Part shown: in pieces, positions 22,205 to 33,942 of the stretch
Layout of the letters: the number at the start of each line of letters is the position of its first letter
How positions within the stretch are numbered: the stretch's first letter is position 1
Assembly (NCBI RefSeq): GCF_902686445.1
Contig: NC_062213.1
Span: 59,400,991-59,464,990, forward strand
Source of the DNA: Sciurus carolinensis
Taxonomy: Eukaryota; Chordata; Mammalia; Rodentia; Sciuridae
DNA: 64,000 nucleotides
Reading direction: 5' to 3'
Program-made: the position numbers and the translations under genes
Notes under the pieces: generated by a model
Databases searched by the model: none
Told to the model about the DNA's origin: nothing
Seen by the model: the letters and a program-made list of their open reading frames with translations, nothing else

Positions 22205-22780
22205 GGAAAGAACCTGCGGCCAGAGTGCGCAGAGATGCCTGGAGAAGTCTCTGGCTGCCCTGCCCTGCTCCCAGAGGCTGCTTGCGGATCAAAGCTCTTC
22301 GTTGGCTCGGGGACTTGTGGCTGGCTCTATGTAGAAAGGCTCTCACTGGACGGTCTGCTCCGAGAAGCTAGCCTTGAAAGGCGCCTCCCACCGCAGGGGG
22401 CCAGGCTGCTTGGGGAAGTCTCTGGCTGCCCTGTTGTGGTCCCTGAAGCTGCTTGCAGGCCGGAGTACACTGCACTGGTTCCAGGACTTGGAGCTTGTTC
22501 TAATCAGAAAGGCTCTCACTAGGGGGCCTGCTCCAAAAACCTGGAGAAGCTGGTTGTGTGGGAGGGGCCCACCGCCGGAGTGCGCAGGGCTGCCTGTGGA
22601 AGACTCTAGCTGCCCTGCCCTGCTCCGATAAGCCACCTCTATCTGGGCCTGCCACCCGGGCCGAGCTTTACCCAGTGGGCAGACTCACCCGTGGCTCTAT
22701 TTTAGTATGAGTCTCTCAATGTCTCCCCTTCTTAACTCCTGGGTTCTGGAGCGACTAGGGATGCAGTCACCCTCTAGTCT

Positions 22781-22790
22781 GCCATCTTGG
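22781..22790 (-). promoter_or_regulatory. YY1-type site at L1 5' end (outer monomer)
   Basis: CCAAGATGGC on the minus strand, at +10 to +19 from the L1 5' end. In human L1 a YY1 site at nearly the same place sets the transcription start. Confidence 0.75.
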
Positions 22791-22799
22791 ATCGCCCCG

Positions 22800-22815
22800 T
22801 CTTTTAGTTGTCTTT
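22800..22815. repeat. Target-site duplication of full-length L1, right copy
   Basis: tcttttagttgtcttt, partner of 16500-16515, with one C/T difference. Confidence 0.88.
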
Positions 22816-23559
22816 ATGAAAATAATCCTTTAAAAGATTCTAGCTTTCAGTATTTTGGAAAAAACTTAATTATCAATCTTAGTATCTCTTCTAGGGAAAT
22901 CCTTATTAAATAGCAACAACTGAAAAGTACCATGCCCTTTAATCTATGATAGATTTGCAAGTTATGACTCATGTTTTAGCTGATATTTTTATTCACCTTC
23001 TTTGTTATTTATTTTATTTAATTGGTGATTAATGTAGTTTAAAATGTCCTCTGCCAGGTATTGCTTCCTAAATAGTGAATTAGGAAATGAAGTGGACTAG
23101 GAAACTTTCACACTGAAAACAACCAGAAAACATGGAAAAATAAATCTGTGTAAGGACACTGGAAAATAAGAAGTTAATAAGGAAATATGGGGTCCAAGAT
23201 TTAGGAAAGTTGAAGGCGAAAAAAACTACAGAGGCAAACCTGTTGTTTTAGGCTGCTTGGCAGATTATTTTACTTTTTTTTTTTTTTTTTTTAATCTGAT
23301 TACTGCAGAGATGGCTGAACCAGAGTAATGGAACAAAGCTTTGCAAACCTCAGGGAGCCCTAGGACAAAACCTGGAATTCAAGGCCCTCAGGCTTTATGT
23401 TAGGTCATAAAGGTCCACAAGATAGGAATAAGGGTTCATCAGAAATAGTTTAGTCATTTCAGGGACTGAAGCAGTTTCAGCTCATCTCCTTGGAATTAGA
23501 TTATGTGATCTGAAATTCCAAGTGCCTGTAGCCATCTGCAAGTACAAAAGTATATTCTC
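22816..23559. other. AT-rich intergenic DNA with a T run
   Basis: Unique-looking DNA with a T run at about 23274-23292. No coding or RNA feature. Confidence 0.5.
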
Positions 23560-24370
23560 TCTGAAGGAAGGTATAATCATTCTAGGCTTCAAATTATTTC
23601 TATAATATGATAAAACCCTGGTACCTTATCAAAGGTGCATAATAAAACTACAAGATTTAGAACCAAGAAACGAAATGAAAATAGAAATACAGCCTCTAGT
23701 AATCTAGAAAATGGAATTCCGAGACATAAAATTTAAAATGGTGAATTTGATATAATTAGGAATTTCGAGATGAGATTGAGAATTTTTACAGCGTACGGAA
23801 ATAAACAAGAAATTTCCCATGAAAGTTCAGTAATTTTAAAATTACATAAAATAAATTTTAAATTCTGTGTTTATCATTATATGAGACATAGATACAATTG
23901 GAATCACACAGTACATAGGGTACAAAAAAGTATCCAAAAAAGCACAGAAAAATAAAAAGACGGAAAATATATTAACAAAATTGCTGGAGAGAGATGGATG
24001 ATTGTTGAGAAGGGTTTACATACATATAAAAAATTTTTCAAAAAGAGAGCCAAAAAAAAAAAAAAGACTGGAAAAAATAAAGTTGAGGACTTTCTGGTGC
24101 TGATAAAAAAGCAGCAAGAATCACTGTGATCCTCATGTAAAATAAATACAACAAAAATCAGAGCAAATTTTTCAAAAAAGCATTTGTAGAGAGAAAATTT
24201 TAAAAGCATTTTCAGAAAAAAAAAAAAAGAAAACAATTTAAAAGGAGCAAAAATTAAATGACATCTACCCTCTCCACAACAAAACAGATGTCAGAATATG
24301 AAGGCGTGATACACTTAAAGTGCCAAAAGTAACTTGGAAAACTTTAATATATTCAAGTTGAGTCTGAAGG
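23560..24370 (+). mobile_element. Ancient L1 relic, ORF1 region
   Basis: The plus strand follows the A-rich ORF1 text of old mammalian L1s ('aaaatggaattccgagac', 'taaaaggagcaaaaattaaa', 'aaagtgccaaaagtaacttg'), heavily decayed and gapped. No frame survives. It is older than the rodent-type L1s. Confidence 0.45.
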
Positions 24371-25569
24371 TATAGGAAGAGTCATAAGACAAAAATGAAT
24401 CACAGAATCTCAAGCAAATCAGCAGGCACACAGAGGGAGAGAGAGATGCCGAGAGAGAAAACGTGGCCCATGAGAGAGAATAAAGGACACAGCAGATCCC
24501 TAGATTTCACAAAATTCTGCAATGAACTCAGCTTTTTATTTAAATATATTTATAAAGGCTGTTTCTCTGAAACAAAGGAGCCTCACTGACAGACAATTAA
24601 AACATAGTTAGAACTGCCAAAAGTTAAAATTGAAATAAGCTTCCTAAGGATTATAGGAGACACTTGGGATGCTGCTTTGTAATGATAATTCCTTCTCATA
24701 AGATAAAAATGGTAATAAAAGACCAGGACTATGGTTTTTAAGCAAGTTTAGGTAGGATGTCTGTGTTTCTTTTGTAAGATAGGAAGCAAGGAAAACGGGG
24801 TGTCTGTAGATGGTTTACTAAGAGTCTCTTGTTCTGAGAGTGTACTTGCTTACTATTGTGCTTCTATAAGACAACAGGAAACTCTTGCTCTACGCTGGGC
24901 TTAAGAGTTTTGCTGGATCTATACATCATCTCAGTATCTAAAAGAAAATTCCCAGTGGTTGCTCCAGTTGGGCCTTCAGAGTAAAGCAGCAGGGAGGAGA
25001 CAACTCCCACCTTTCTCATCTGGTAATGATTGCGCCAGCCCTATGGCTCACAAAAGTTTAGTAGTTAGACAAGCACATCTTCAGGTAGTTTGCTGAAACT
25101 GTGATGGTTACTTTTTGGGTTTTGTTTGACATTTCTTGAATATAAAAATGAAAAAGCATGATAAATCTGTATTAGGCATTTCTCCCTTCATTAAAAAATA
25201 TGTGTTAATGTCTGGTCTGGTTTGGAGAGGGAGGCAGCCCCTAATTTACTAAGTATGACTTGCTACTTTCAAGCATAGGCTGAATGGATTTAGAATCAAA
25301 TGGGAAGGAGACATTGCAGTCAGTGGTCCTCAAAGTATAATCTGACTAAAAACTCTTTTCATAGCTCTGAGAGGTGATTTGCCTTTCCTCACTAGTTTTC
25401 TCAAAATTGTGAGATTCTTCAGAGGCTATACCCTGTGTGACATCACAACAGATTGAGTGCAGAAGCAGATTTGAGAATCCAGCTGTCTTCTGTAAAGTCA
25501 GGCATTAAAGGAATTTAAAAACCTTAAAAAACAATAATTTTAAAAAATTTAAATGAAAACAATTTGAAG
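24371..25569. other. Intergenic DNA, nothing recognised
   Basis: No coding frame or named repeat. A GA-rich patch lies at 24430-24480. Confidence 0.45.
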
Positions 25570-25740
25570 ATGAGTATGGTGGCACACCCCTGTAATTCCA
25601 GCTACTTGAGAGACTGAAGCAGGAGGATCACAAGTTCGAAGCCAGTCTGGGTAACATAGCAAGACTCTGTCTTGGAATAAAAGGACTTCGGATTATAACT
25701 CAGTGGTACAGTACTACCACTAAAAAGAAAAAAAAAAAAA
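25570..25740 (+). mobile_element. B1-dID SINE
   Basis: B1 half with 'tggtggcacacccctgtaat' and 'caggaggatcacaagttcga', then the ID half 'ataactcagtggtacagtac', then an A-rich tail. It is diverged but has the complete order of parts. Confidence 0.88.
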
Positions 25741-25899
25741 TCCCAAAACAAAAAATCTGAGAATATAGCTACTTTTTAAAATAAAGCATGTAATTTATGT
25801 TAACATAAAATGAACTTATTTTTATTATTTTAGAATGAATTAATACATATTTTTTCTACTTATTTATTTATGTATTTATTTATCTTTACAATTTTAGGC

Positions 25900-25936
25900 A
25901 CCTGCTTTAACACTGAGCTACCTATCCCTCAGCTTA
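25900..25936 (-). mobile_element. ID/dID fragment (tRNA-like)
   Basis: 'cacctgctttaacactgagcta' followed by 'cctatccctcag' is the antisense of the SINE's tRNA-like head. It is too short and changed to be a tRNA gene. Confidence 0.5.
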
Positions 25937-25939
25937 AAG

Positions 25940-26065
25940 CACACACAAACACACTTATGTGTACACACATGTATGTATATATATATTTTTAAATGCCTAT
26001 TTTATATTTAAATGCCCATTTTATTTCCCATATATATTTAAATGCCTATTTTTTTCCCATATGTA
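25940..26065. repeat. Low-complexity and imperfect TTTAAATGCC repeats
   Basis: CA/TG and TA runs lead into three spaced copies of 'ttaaatgcc(t/c)attttat'. Local slippage is the simplest origin. Confidence 0.6.
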
Positions 26066-26589
26066 TGCATCAGTAATTAGAGTTCACATAACAAATATTC
26101 TCTGGATAGTTCAATTTTTTGGAGTAGACAGAGTACCTGAGACCAAAACATTTAAAAATCTCTATCTTTCAGATGCTCCCAAATAAAACAACTAGTCATT
26201 TTATTTTTCATATATTTTCCATTAAAAGTATTTATATTTCAGATTTGTTTTAGCAACACTCTCTGGTTTCTTTAACAATTATGAATGTCTAATTCTAGTT
26301 CACATTTTCCAATTGGCTACTGTGATTTTTTTCTTGCTCCTAGTCTTGAACTCAGTGTGCTCAATTATTGTTGTGAAAATACATACTCCGTCTGTATACT
26401 TTCTGCCACTATGCTCAGCTACCACACACCATGCAGGGTACTTTGATTTTGAAAAATCAAAAGTAAATTCCAACTTGTGAACTAGTAGAAAACAAAGTAA
26501 ATATGCAGTTGAGGAAGAAATGAAAGGAAGTAAAACATGCCACATTTGAGAACATTGCAAGATATAGAAGATGAAATGTAATCTTCCAC

Positions 26590-26720
26590 CCATTTATGTA
26601 TTCCAAAACCATTTTGAGTGTTTAACATGGCCAGACTCTCCCATATTAGATATTTGGGGTTCAGTGATGTGTAATAAAGTCTCTGTCCTCAAGCTCAAGG
26701 GCACTAGAGGACCATGTTAG
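26590..26720 (+). repeat. Possible ancient mammalian repeat
   Basis: Text such as 'gggttcagtgatgtgtaataaagtc' and 'ctgtcctcaagctcaagg' resembles the head of a widespread ancient interspersed repeat. Strong divergence; family not named. Confidence 0.35.
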
Positions 26721-28732
26721 GAACAAGAAGTCAAGATTGTACATGGAATATTTGAAACTATTCTGTGGGGATACTTGGAAAAACACAGACATTCTCTGGG
26801 ATTTCCTTAGGTTAATATTACAGTTTTATTTACTTTAAGATGATTAGGTACTTATGGGTATTATTATTATTTTGTTGACAATTATTATATAATATATATA
26901 ATGTTTGTTTTGATTTTTTCACATGCAATGCTACACTCACCATCCCTAATTTACATGCCTATAGTCTGTAGTCCAGGCCACTTTGTTTTATAGTTTGAGT
27001 CTTTCAAATAAACAGCAGTTATTTACTGACTGTGTGTTCCTTGTTAGTTCATATTTGGGACTGGATTTTGAAGAACACATGATGTGGAGAGATGTACATA
27101 TCAGGAGAAAAGAGAATGAAGACATTGTGAGTCACAGAAAAGTGCAACAGCAGAGAGATAAGCTTACTTAAAATACAAGGAAAATAATATCATGAATTAG
27201 AAAGAAAAAGACCTACAGATAAAGTGAGTCATACTGTGGGAGTATTCAGGATTATCTGAAGGATTTGTACTTGATGAAAATAGGAAATGTTGTGATTAAA
27301 GAGATAGTTCAGGAAAATTTTAAGGTACCAGACCCATTTTATTTCTTAATTGTCTATCTTTTAGAAAAATGAAGCAAAAGGAATTAATAACAATGAAAAC
27401 AATACTATATATATCTGGCAGAAGATTTACTCTCCCTCAGTGTCATCAAAGGTGTTAATAGGAAGCTTCCTATGTTTTGAATCTCCTGTTTAGTTGCTAT
27501 GGTTTTTAATATACATTCATTCCAAATGTACATAATTATTGTATGTAGTCTTGCAAACTATGTCTTTCTAATATTAATTTTCTATTATGAATATTATGCC
27601 TGTTAGAGTATTTGTTGGAATATTATGTTCAAATGTTTATTTTGCATTAATCTAATGACTTTCCATACCTAGAATTATGATGAATTGGGTTGGCATTTAC
27701 CTTAAACTATGTTTTAATCAGAGTAGAGAAATTTAAAGCTCTATTAACAATAAGGGACAAATCTGAAGGTTTTAGAATTTATAAAATATACTTCTCATTT
27801 TTAATGTAAGGAATAGAAAAGTGAAAGATTATAATATTTGCTTATTTTTGAAATGTTTCAGTTTGGATAAGAATCCAATGTACTTAAATAATTTAAGAAA
27901 GGTATTAAGTAGGATGATTAATCTAGGGTAGATTTGCTCAGAGTTGACAAATATCTTAAACAGGTACTGTTAAATGATCTAACCTAGTCTTCTAATCCAT
28001 GTCTCAACCAGACAAGCAGGAAGTAATGATGTGGTTTTGAACCTTAGTGCCTTCAGTTGTGTAGACAAAACTCCACACAGTTTATCAAGGGTAATTTCCT
28101 TTATTTAAAGTCAATTGAGTATAGATTTAAATCATACCTATAAAATACCTTCAGAGCAACACCTGTTTGATGGAATAGCTGCACACATCTAGAAACTATT
28201 GCAATAAACAAGTACATTTTTCTCCATTGTGATCAAAGTGATAAAATGGGAAAACAGCAAGACAAAGAAAGCATAAATAATCATTCCTGATGGAATGCTT
28301 GGCATTTATGATGATCAATAAAATGAATCTTTAATGTAATTAATATAAAGTTCAAATTCAGCATTTCCATTTTACTAACCACAACAGTTCTGGATTTATT
28401 CATATTGTCCCAAAACGTTATATTGTATAACAGAAGATAGATAAGTAGATTTCCTTCTGCATCCAAGTGACAAGTTTGAAAGGTTATAGAAGAAACATCA
28501 TTTCAAATAATATATAAAATATGCATATTTTTAGGTCAATACATTCTCTAGTAAGGATTGTCCAAGAAGAAAAATATTTTTTCTAAAACTTTTATTAGTT
28601 TTGTTTTAGGAATATCTTAAAAATTCCCAGTTCATAAATTTAGCTCTCTCCAAGTGTTTTATACTTCTTTCCTTATAAGAATAGAATAATGATAATTTAA
28701 AAATAACAAAAATCTATTATTAAATTAAATTC
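26721..28732. other. AT-rich intergenic DNA, nothing recognised
   Basis: Two kilobases of unique-looking AT-rich sequence with a TA-rich patch near 26880-26905. No coding frame above about 62 codons. Confidence 0.5.
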
Positions 28733-29240
28733 TTAATGTATTGCTATGTTTAGAAAGTCAGGCTCATTTGGAAAGATAATTTTGTTCATAGAAAAGGGAG
28801 CAGAAAACACTGCCCATAGCAGAGTCACATTTCTTTTTTCCATTTTTTTGGTCTCAATTTTATTGACAGAATCTGTGACAAGAAACTGAAGAGTTGTGTT
28901 GTTCCCAGATTGAAGGGCTTGTATTTGTAGCTGTCCCATCTTTTGTGAGAGGTAAGCAGTAGTACAGAGCTGATGCAGAATACCATTATCCCCTGATAGT
29001 TGTAAGATCAAATTACCCAGATAATCTTCTTGTCTTTCTTCTCCCAAACTCTTGGGTAGGATCCAGGAAAAGAAAGAGATGCTGAATTACTGTATTTGTT
29101 ATTGTACAGAGCTGTAACCCAACCCTTATTCTCCTTCATTATTTTCTCCAAGCCATCAAGTCTAATTGACAGCAAGCCTTTATATCTAGATTTGTTCCCA
29201 TTAGAAGTCCTTGTGTCCTTGACTACACAGGTAAGGCAAG
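28733..29240 (-). pseudogene. Possible frameshifted coding relic, product unknown
   Basis: On the minus strand two protein-like frames abut. Reading from 29237 down to about 29040, one frame is open with balanced, coil- and strand-friendly composition (parts such as YKGLLSIRLDGLEKIM and ENKGWVTALYNN). A second frame then runs from 29047 to the stop at 28733, with parts such as LGNLILQLSGDNGILHQL and SGNNTTLQFLVTDSVNK. Codon use in both looks more protein-like than the AT-rich chance frames nearby. The switch near 29045 would be a frameshift or an old exon junction. I do not recognise the family. It could be a processed pseudogene, an exon of an unknown gene, or chance. Confidence 0.3.
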
Positions 29241-30045
29241 AACTTTAATTACTTCTGTAATTAGATGTATTTGAGGGAGTTGTGCTTTGGTTTAACCAAA
29301 AGTACAGCTCAAAAATGAGCTTTCTGCGACATTGATAGGGATGCTATTCTTAGTGTCATTTTGAACAATTGAAAACATAGCATATGGGAAAGAGAATAGC
29401 TACAGTCTGAGAGAATTACACTCCTTCAATTCTAACCACCACCCTCTCTTCACCTAATGGAATTTTTTATGACATTCGCTTTACTATCATAGCAGAGCAC
29501 TGAGATCTGTAAGGAAAATACTATTTAAAAAACCAAGATAGTTTTCAAAAATTCATATCCTGTTGTACTAACAAGAACCTAAAACAAATAAATAAATCTT
29601 TAATGTGCTAAGATGTGAAGCTAATTGATTACATAGAATGTGCTATAGCTTGCTTTAATTTCTGTTAAGAGAGCACATTCAGATAAGTAAGAAGGTATGA
29701 AGAATTACACTTTTTGGTTGAATATTGAATTCATTGAATATCTTTCAGGGTGATTATGAAAATTAAATAGATTAAGAATTTAAAAGCATACTTATTTTTA
29801 AAAAGAGTTATTTTCTCAATTCAAATTATTCCTTCAGAATTTAAAAAGCATTGTATTCTACAATCTTGTGTGATGAAGAAAAGTTGAAAGCTATTTGATT
29901 CTTATTCTTTTGTAAATTTCTTGATTTTACATCTCATTTCAAGAGTGTGTGTGCACTCATATGTATATAAACATATACATATATGACATTATAAATAAAA
30001 TGTGATATAATATATATTCTAATAAGTAAAATTCTGAAATTTCAC
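29241..30045. other. AT-rich intergenic DNA, nothing recognised
   Basis: No coding frame, RNA gene or named repeat. Confidence 0.5.
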
Positions 30046-30049
30046 AAGT

Positions 30050-30560
30050 ACATATTGTTCCTGTTATCTATTACTTCATAATAAACTACAGTGCCAAAGA
30101 CTCTGCTCTGATTATTCATTAATGCATAAAACATTATGCCAAAAAAATTGCCTTAAAACACAGCCAAAACATTTGTTTTTCTACAATCTGCATTTAAACA
30201 AGTTTTGTCATGGGTTGCTAATTTCTGATATGCAAGGCATCAGCTGAAGTGACTCAACTGGGTCTGATGGATCCACTTCCAAGATGGTTTCCTTTAGAAG
30301 GTTCACAAATTGTATCAGATGTCACCTGAGAATCCAGCTGGAGGTAATGCCCAGAGACTTAAGGTTGTATACAAATGAAACACTCTATGGGAAAGCCTAG
30401 ACTTTCTCATGTAGCATTGGTTCCAATAAGTGAGTGAGCTCAGAAGCAGAGAGTGGGAACTAATAGTCTCTTAAGGTCAAGACATGAAAACTGACAGAGC
30501 TTTGATTCCACCACAGTCTATAAGTCAAGAAATCACAGAGCATTCCTCAATTAAGTAAAG
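30050..30560 (+). repeat. Ancient LTR-age repeat, copy 1 of 3
   Basis: The order 'ctattacttcataataaactac', 'ccttaaaac', 'tgggtctgatggatccac', 'ttccaagatgg' and 'tataagtcaagaaatcacagag' follows a widespread old mammalian repeat that also occurs at 32095-32480 and 34400-34760. I do not assign the family name. Confidence 0.5.
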
Positions 30561-31387
30561 GGACACACAGAACCTCTTTTAATGGAGATGAGCCAAATAA
30601 CTTGCAGAGTATGATTTTTTTCTGTTGACCTATGAACTACAGTGACAAGTTACCTACCTCCTACACACCCAACAAACACTCATGATACAACCATAAGATT
30701 ATCACAGGCACACTAAAAAATGAGAGAGAATAGGAGATTTAGTATTTAGTAGCTCATAACAACTTCTGAAATCCAGACAGTCACACATCATGATATTAGT
30801 GCTTAAAACCCAAACCTCATTCCTGGGGATGACTTTACTGGAGATCTGATGACTTAATTCAAAACTTTGAGTCCTTCCTATTCCACAATAAATGGGCTGT
30901 GTTAGCTGAGAAATAATCTCTGTGTTTTTCCTGCCCACAGGATGTTGAGGATCCAAAGTCCTCTTTCAATTTTGGACTGTCTCTGACTTTAACAGATCAA
31001 GAGAATATAGTACCTTTAACTTTTCTGAAATTTTTCTCACTTCTATTTTATCTACTTACTCTTTTTGTATTCTCATGCATTAGATTTTGAATATCCATTA
31101 TTCAATCGTATGTAGTTAGTATTTTCAGGTTTTTTGTTAGCAGTTCTTCCATTTTTACCTATATTTGGACAAACTTTATTAATTTTATGTTTACTGCATT
31201 CTGTTGAATTCTAGATACTTATTTTCTTCAATTTCAAAATGCTTTTTATTGTCTTATGATTTTTCTATTTTTGAGGCATCTGTTTTGCAGATATAATCTC
31301 TCTGGGTCTATAATCATTCTTTTGTAAATTCTCTTCCTTTCCTGAATTCTCTCTGCTTCTCTTTGGATAAAATGCTTCATTTTGCAT

Positions 31388-31388
<1 letters not shown>

Positions 31389-31422
<34 letters not shown>
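31389..31422. repeat. Poly-T tract, 34 bases
   Basis: Uninterrupted T run. No SINE or L1 body is attached on either side that I can recognise. Confidence 0.95.
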
Positions 31423-31424
<2 letters not shown>

Positions 31425-31625
31425 CAAGGGAAAAGATTGTCCTTCACTTCCTATTCAAGTTTACAGAATTCAAGCCTTAATGGATTTTTCTGCACAATTG
31501 GTGTGACTTTCCTACACTACCAAGTATGAAGGTTAGCTATTCATGACATATCTCTCCTCTGACATGGAAAGGGAAGACTTCCTTGAAACACTGCTTATGA
31601 TAAAAACATATCAACCTAGTGAGAA

Positions 31626-31648
31626 GTGTGTGTGTGTGTGTGTGTGTG
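31626..31648. repeat. (TG)n microsatellite
   Basis: About eleven TG units next to an antisense ID fragment, as is common at SINE tails. Confidence 0.95.
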
Positions 31649-31667
31649 GTTATGTGGCTTCGCTTAC

Positions 31668-31705
31668 ACTAGTTAAGCACTCTACCACTGAGCTATAATC
31701 CCAGA
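31668..31705 (-). mobile_element. ID/dID fragment (tRNA-like)
   Basis: 'gttaagcactctaccactga' followed by 'gctataatcccag' is the antisense of the ID head with its A and B box region. It is a SINE piece, not a tRNA gene. Confidence 0.72.
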
Positions 31706-32094
31706 CATGAGAAGTGCTTTATTGTGACTTTCATCCATATACTAACAGTCTTTGTTTCTTCCTGACAATATATTTAGGTGAGTGTTAGGAGGACTTTGAT
31801 GGATTAATTGCCAGTGACTCTGAAGAGGAAATTCACAGGCAGTGCCAAAACTAGCAATTCTACAACTTGAATCAGATTAATCTGGAGAGTTATATATAGT
31901 AGTCATTCTGACTCCAGAGTTTTTGAATTCCGTATGACTGGACTGGGCCTAGAAGTTTGCCTTTATGATAAGTTCCTTGTTAATTGGAATGTTACTTTTC
32001 CTCACATTGACAATCATTTCTCCACACAGACTTTCAAACTTAAACCTATTCTCCAGTCCCATCTTCCTGTGTTTTCTGTGTTGTCTTCTAAACT

Positions 32095-32480
32095 TTCTGC
32101 CCCTTATTGCTGTGTAACAAACTACCCAAAGCTCAGTGGCTTAAAGTGATGACAATTATTTTGCTTACTAAACTTCTATTTAGTTATGGCTCAGAGGTGA
32201 TAACTCATTTTCAATCCTTTGAGTATGAGTTGGGGCAGTTTGAAGGTTAGGGACTGGAATCATATGAAACCTTATTTTCTCACATATCTGGTATTTGAGA
32301 CCTTATTAGGAGCCTGTTGGCTTGAAGATGTAGGCATCTTCTCCCTAAGGCTTGGAATTCCTTAGTACATGGTGGCTAGATTTCAAAGATATTCATTCAA
32401 AAGACCAAATAATGGTTATTATTACCTTTATGATTCAGGCTACTAAGTCATTTCCAGTCACTTGTACTGCATTATATTTA
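32095..32480 (+). repeat. Ancient LTR-age repeat, copy 2 of 3
   Basis: 'ccttattgctgtgtaacaaa' followed by 'ctacccaaagctcagtggcttaaa' is the well-conserved head of the same family as 30050-30560, followed by a decayed body ('gcctgttggcttgaag', 'tacatggtggctaga'). Confidence 0.6.
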
Positions 32481-32857
32481 TGCATATATCTACAAAGCTA
32501 TATTCAAATTCAAAGGCAGGAGAAAGTGACTTCATTTTTGGAGGGTAGGGTAAGTTTCTAGAAGAGTATGTGGAACAAGAAATCCTACAATAGTATTGTT
32601 AGAAAATACCATCTACTTGAATTCTTACTCTAAGACCAATTTATTTCTTCTCTACATGCAAAATACAATTGATCACACCTTCACCCAAAGAAAATCCACA
32701 GTCTCATTCTGTTATGTCATCAGTCTTATGCTTGAGATCTAGAATCATGTCAATAAAATCAGGTTTGGTAGTGGATAAGCTTTCTCATGGGTGTTTCCTT
32801 GGGTAAAATTTGTCAAGTGTAGTTCTCAATCTGTAGACCAATTAATGAAAAGGGACA

Positions 32858-32952
32858 TTTTCTACTGAGTCACATCCCCAGTCTTTTTTATTTTTTATTT
32901 TGAGACAGATTTTGCTAAGTTGATCAGGGCCTTGCTGTTGTTGAGGCTATTC
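32858..32952 (-). mobile_element. B1-dID SINE, truncated
   Basis: Antisense 'tctactgagtcacatcccca', then 'ttttgagacagattttgcta' and 'cagggccttgctgttgttga'. The B1 end is lost. Confidence 0.82.
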
Positions 32953-33942
32953 AACACACAATGGTGGGTAAGCCATAGGGTAACAGTTATATATGGTGCA
33001 TTAAAAAATGGTGGAAGTTGGAGGTATACAATATTCACTGCTTCATAATATTTCTGAAATCCACCCAAGGCATATATTCCAATGCACTGGTTAGGCCTTG
33101 GTACTACTACTTGGAAATGATTCTCCATAATATTTTACTCTGATCTTTAGGTTCTGGTTTTTATTCTCTGAGTCACCTTTAATTTACATAAGGAATAGCT
33201 GCTTTTTGTAGCTGAAAAATTTTATCAACTTGCTCTGTGCTTACATTGGTTCAGGGATCTGAGGATCACTTTTCATTTAATAATGTCACTGTCATTTTTA
33301 GTCCAAACTGGTGGTGTTTCTAACCACACTATTTCCTTCAGATCTCAGTGGTTTTTGTGATTCTTGTTAATCTAGTCACATTATTCCTAACAGTTTTGTA
33401 GGGGTAAGTCCTCTTCCATATTTGGTTTCCGATAAGCCCTCTGATATACAGTGCCCTTAAGATTTTTAATTATATTGTTTAATGGAGAAAATCTTTAGAG
33501 GACTTTATCTAACTGAGTGTATTTCTGAGGCAATCCTTGAATCTTCTGAGGTACAAAATGATGCCATATTCCTATATGAAATTTGATGTTTATCCTAAAG
33601 TTATTTCTTGACAATCTCAGAGTCCAATAATATGAGATATATATTTTGTATTTTTTGGATGAAGAACTCTCTGCTTTATAGCTCCTTTTAATTTCACATG
33701 AAAATGTTTGAGCACACCCTTTTTTTCCTTTCTCATTTTATCAAAGTCAGTAAGAAGACACAAGGTGGTAATTTCAATATTCTACCTAGAAATCTCCTCA
33801 GTTATATCCTCCAGTTTTGGGGGTATATATTTTATCTTCTACATAACCATAGGTACAGCATGGTTATACTTTTTTCCAGCTTGTAACAAGTATCCCCTTT
33901 CCTTCAGCTTTCAATGACATTTTCTAATATATTAATATTATT
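32953..33942. other. AT-rich intergenic DNA, nothing recognised
   Basis: No coding or repeat signal that I can name. Confidence 0.5.

Larger units (their letters stand above)
16516..22799 (-). mobile_element. Full-length L1 retrotransposon, about 6.28 kb, inactive
   Basis: On the minus strand: 5' UTR 22799-21722, ORF1 21721-20676, 47-nt spacer, ORF2 20628-16792, 3' UTR 16791-16516 with an A-rich tail. A 16-bp target duplication brackets it, so the 5' end is intact and not truncated. Both reading frames have stops and frameshifts, so the copy cannot move by itself. It is less diverged than the L1 at 5-14 kb and is the reference for the other L1 pieces in this window. Confidence 0.95.
21722..22799 (-). 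promoter_or_regulatory. L1 5' UTR/promoter of tandem monomers
   Basis: GC-rich and CpG-containing, about 1.08 kb. The blocks 21971-22204 and 22569-22790 are close copies offset by 586-598 bp ('ccaccgccgg' at 21971 and 22569; 'gccatcttgg' at 22195 and 22781). A shorter sub-repeat recurs about every 180-240 bp: 'gaag.ctct.gctgccct' near 22002, 22238, 22416 and 22598, and 'aaaggctctca' near 21920, 22337 and 22511. In L1s the 5' UTR is an internal RNA polymerase II promoter; tandem monomer promoters are known in mouse L1. Both large monomers begin with a YY1-type site. Confidence 0.82.
30561..32094. other. AT-rich intergenic DNA with simple repeats
   Basis: Mostly unrecognised. It contains a 34-T run at 31389-31422, a TG run at 31626-31648 and a SINE fragment at 31668-31705. 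Confidence 0.5.

Noticed and set aside
21833..22636. GC-rich open frames on both strands suggesting a CpG-island gene
   Set aside because: They lie inside the L1 5' UTR tandem monomers; GC content keeps frames open by chance.
21900..22800. CRISPR-like or satellite array
   Set aside because: Repeats are long, diverged and end exactly at the L1 5' boundary; they are L1 promoter monomers.
28860..29240. Plus-strand exon with acceptor-like 'ttttattgacag' (28857-28868) and donor-like 'caggtaag' (29228-29235)
   Set aside because: All plus-strand frames between them have multiple stops. It could be a non-coding exon, but nothing supports transcription.
31668..31705. tRNA gene
   Set aside because: Only a tRNA-like SINE head; no complete cloverleaf can be formed. 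The same applies to every ID/dID copy here.
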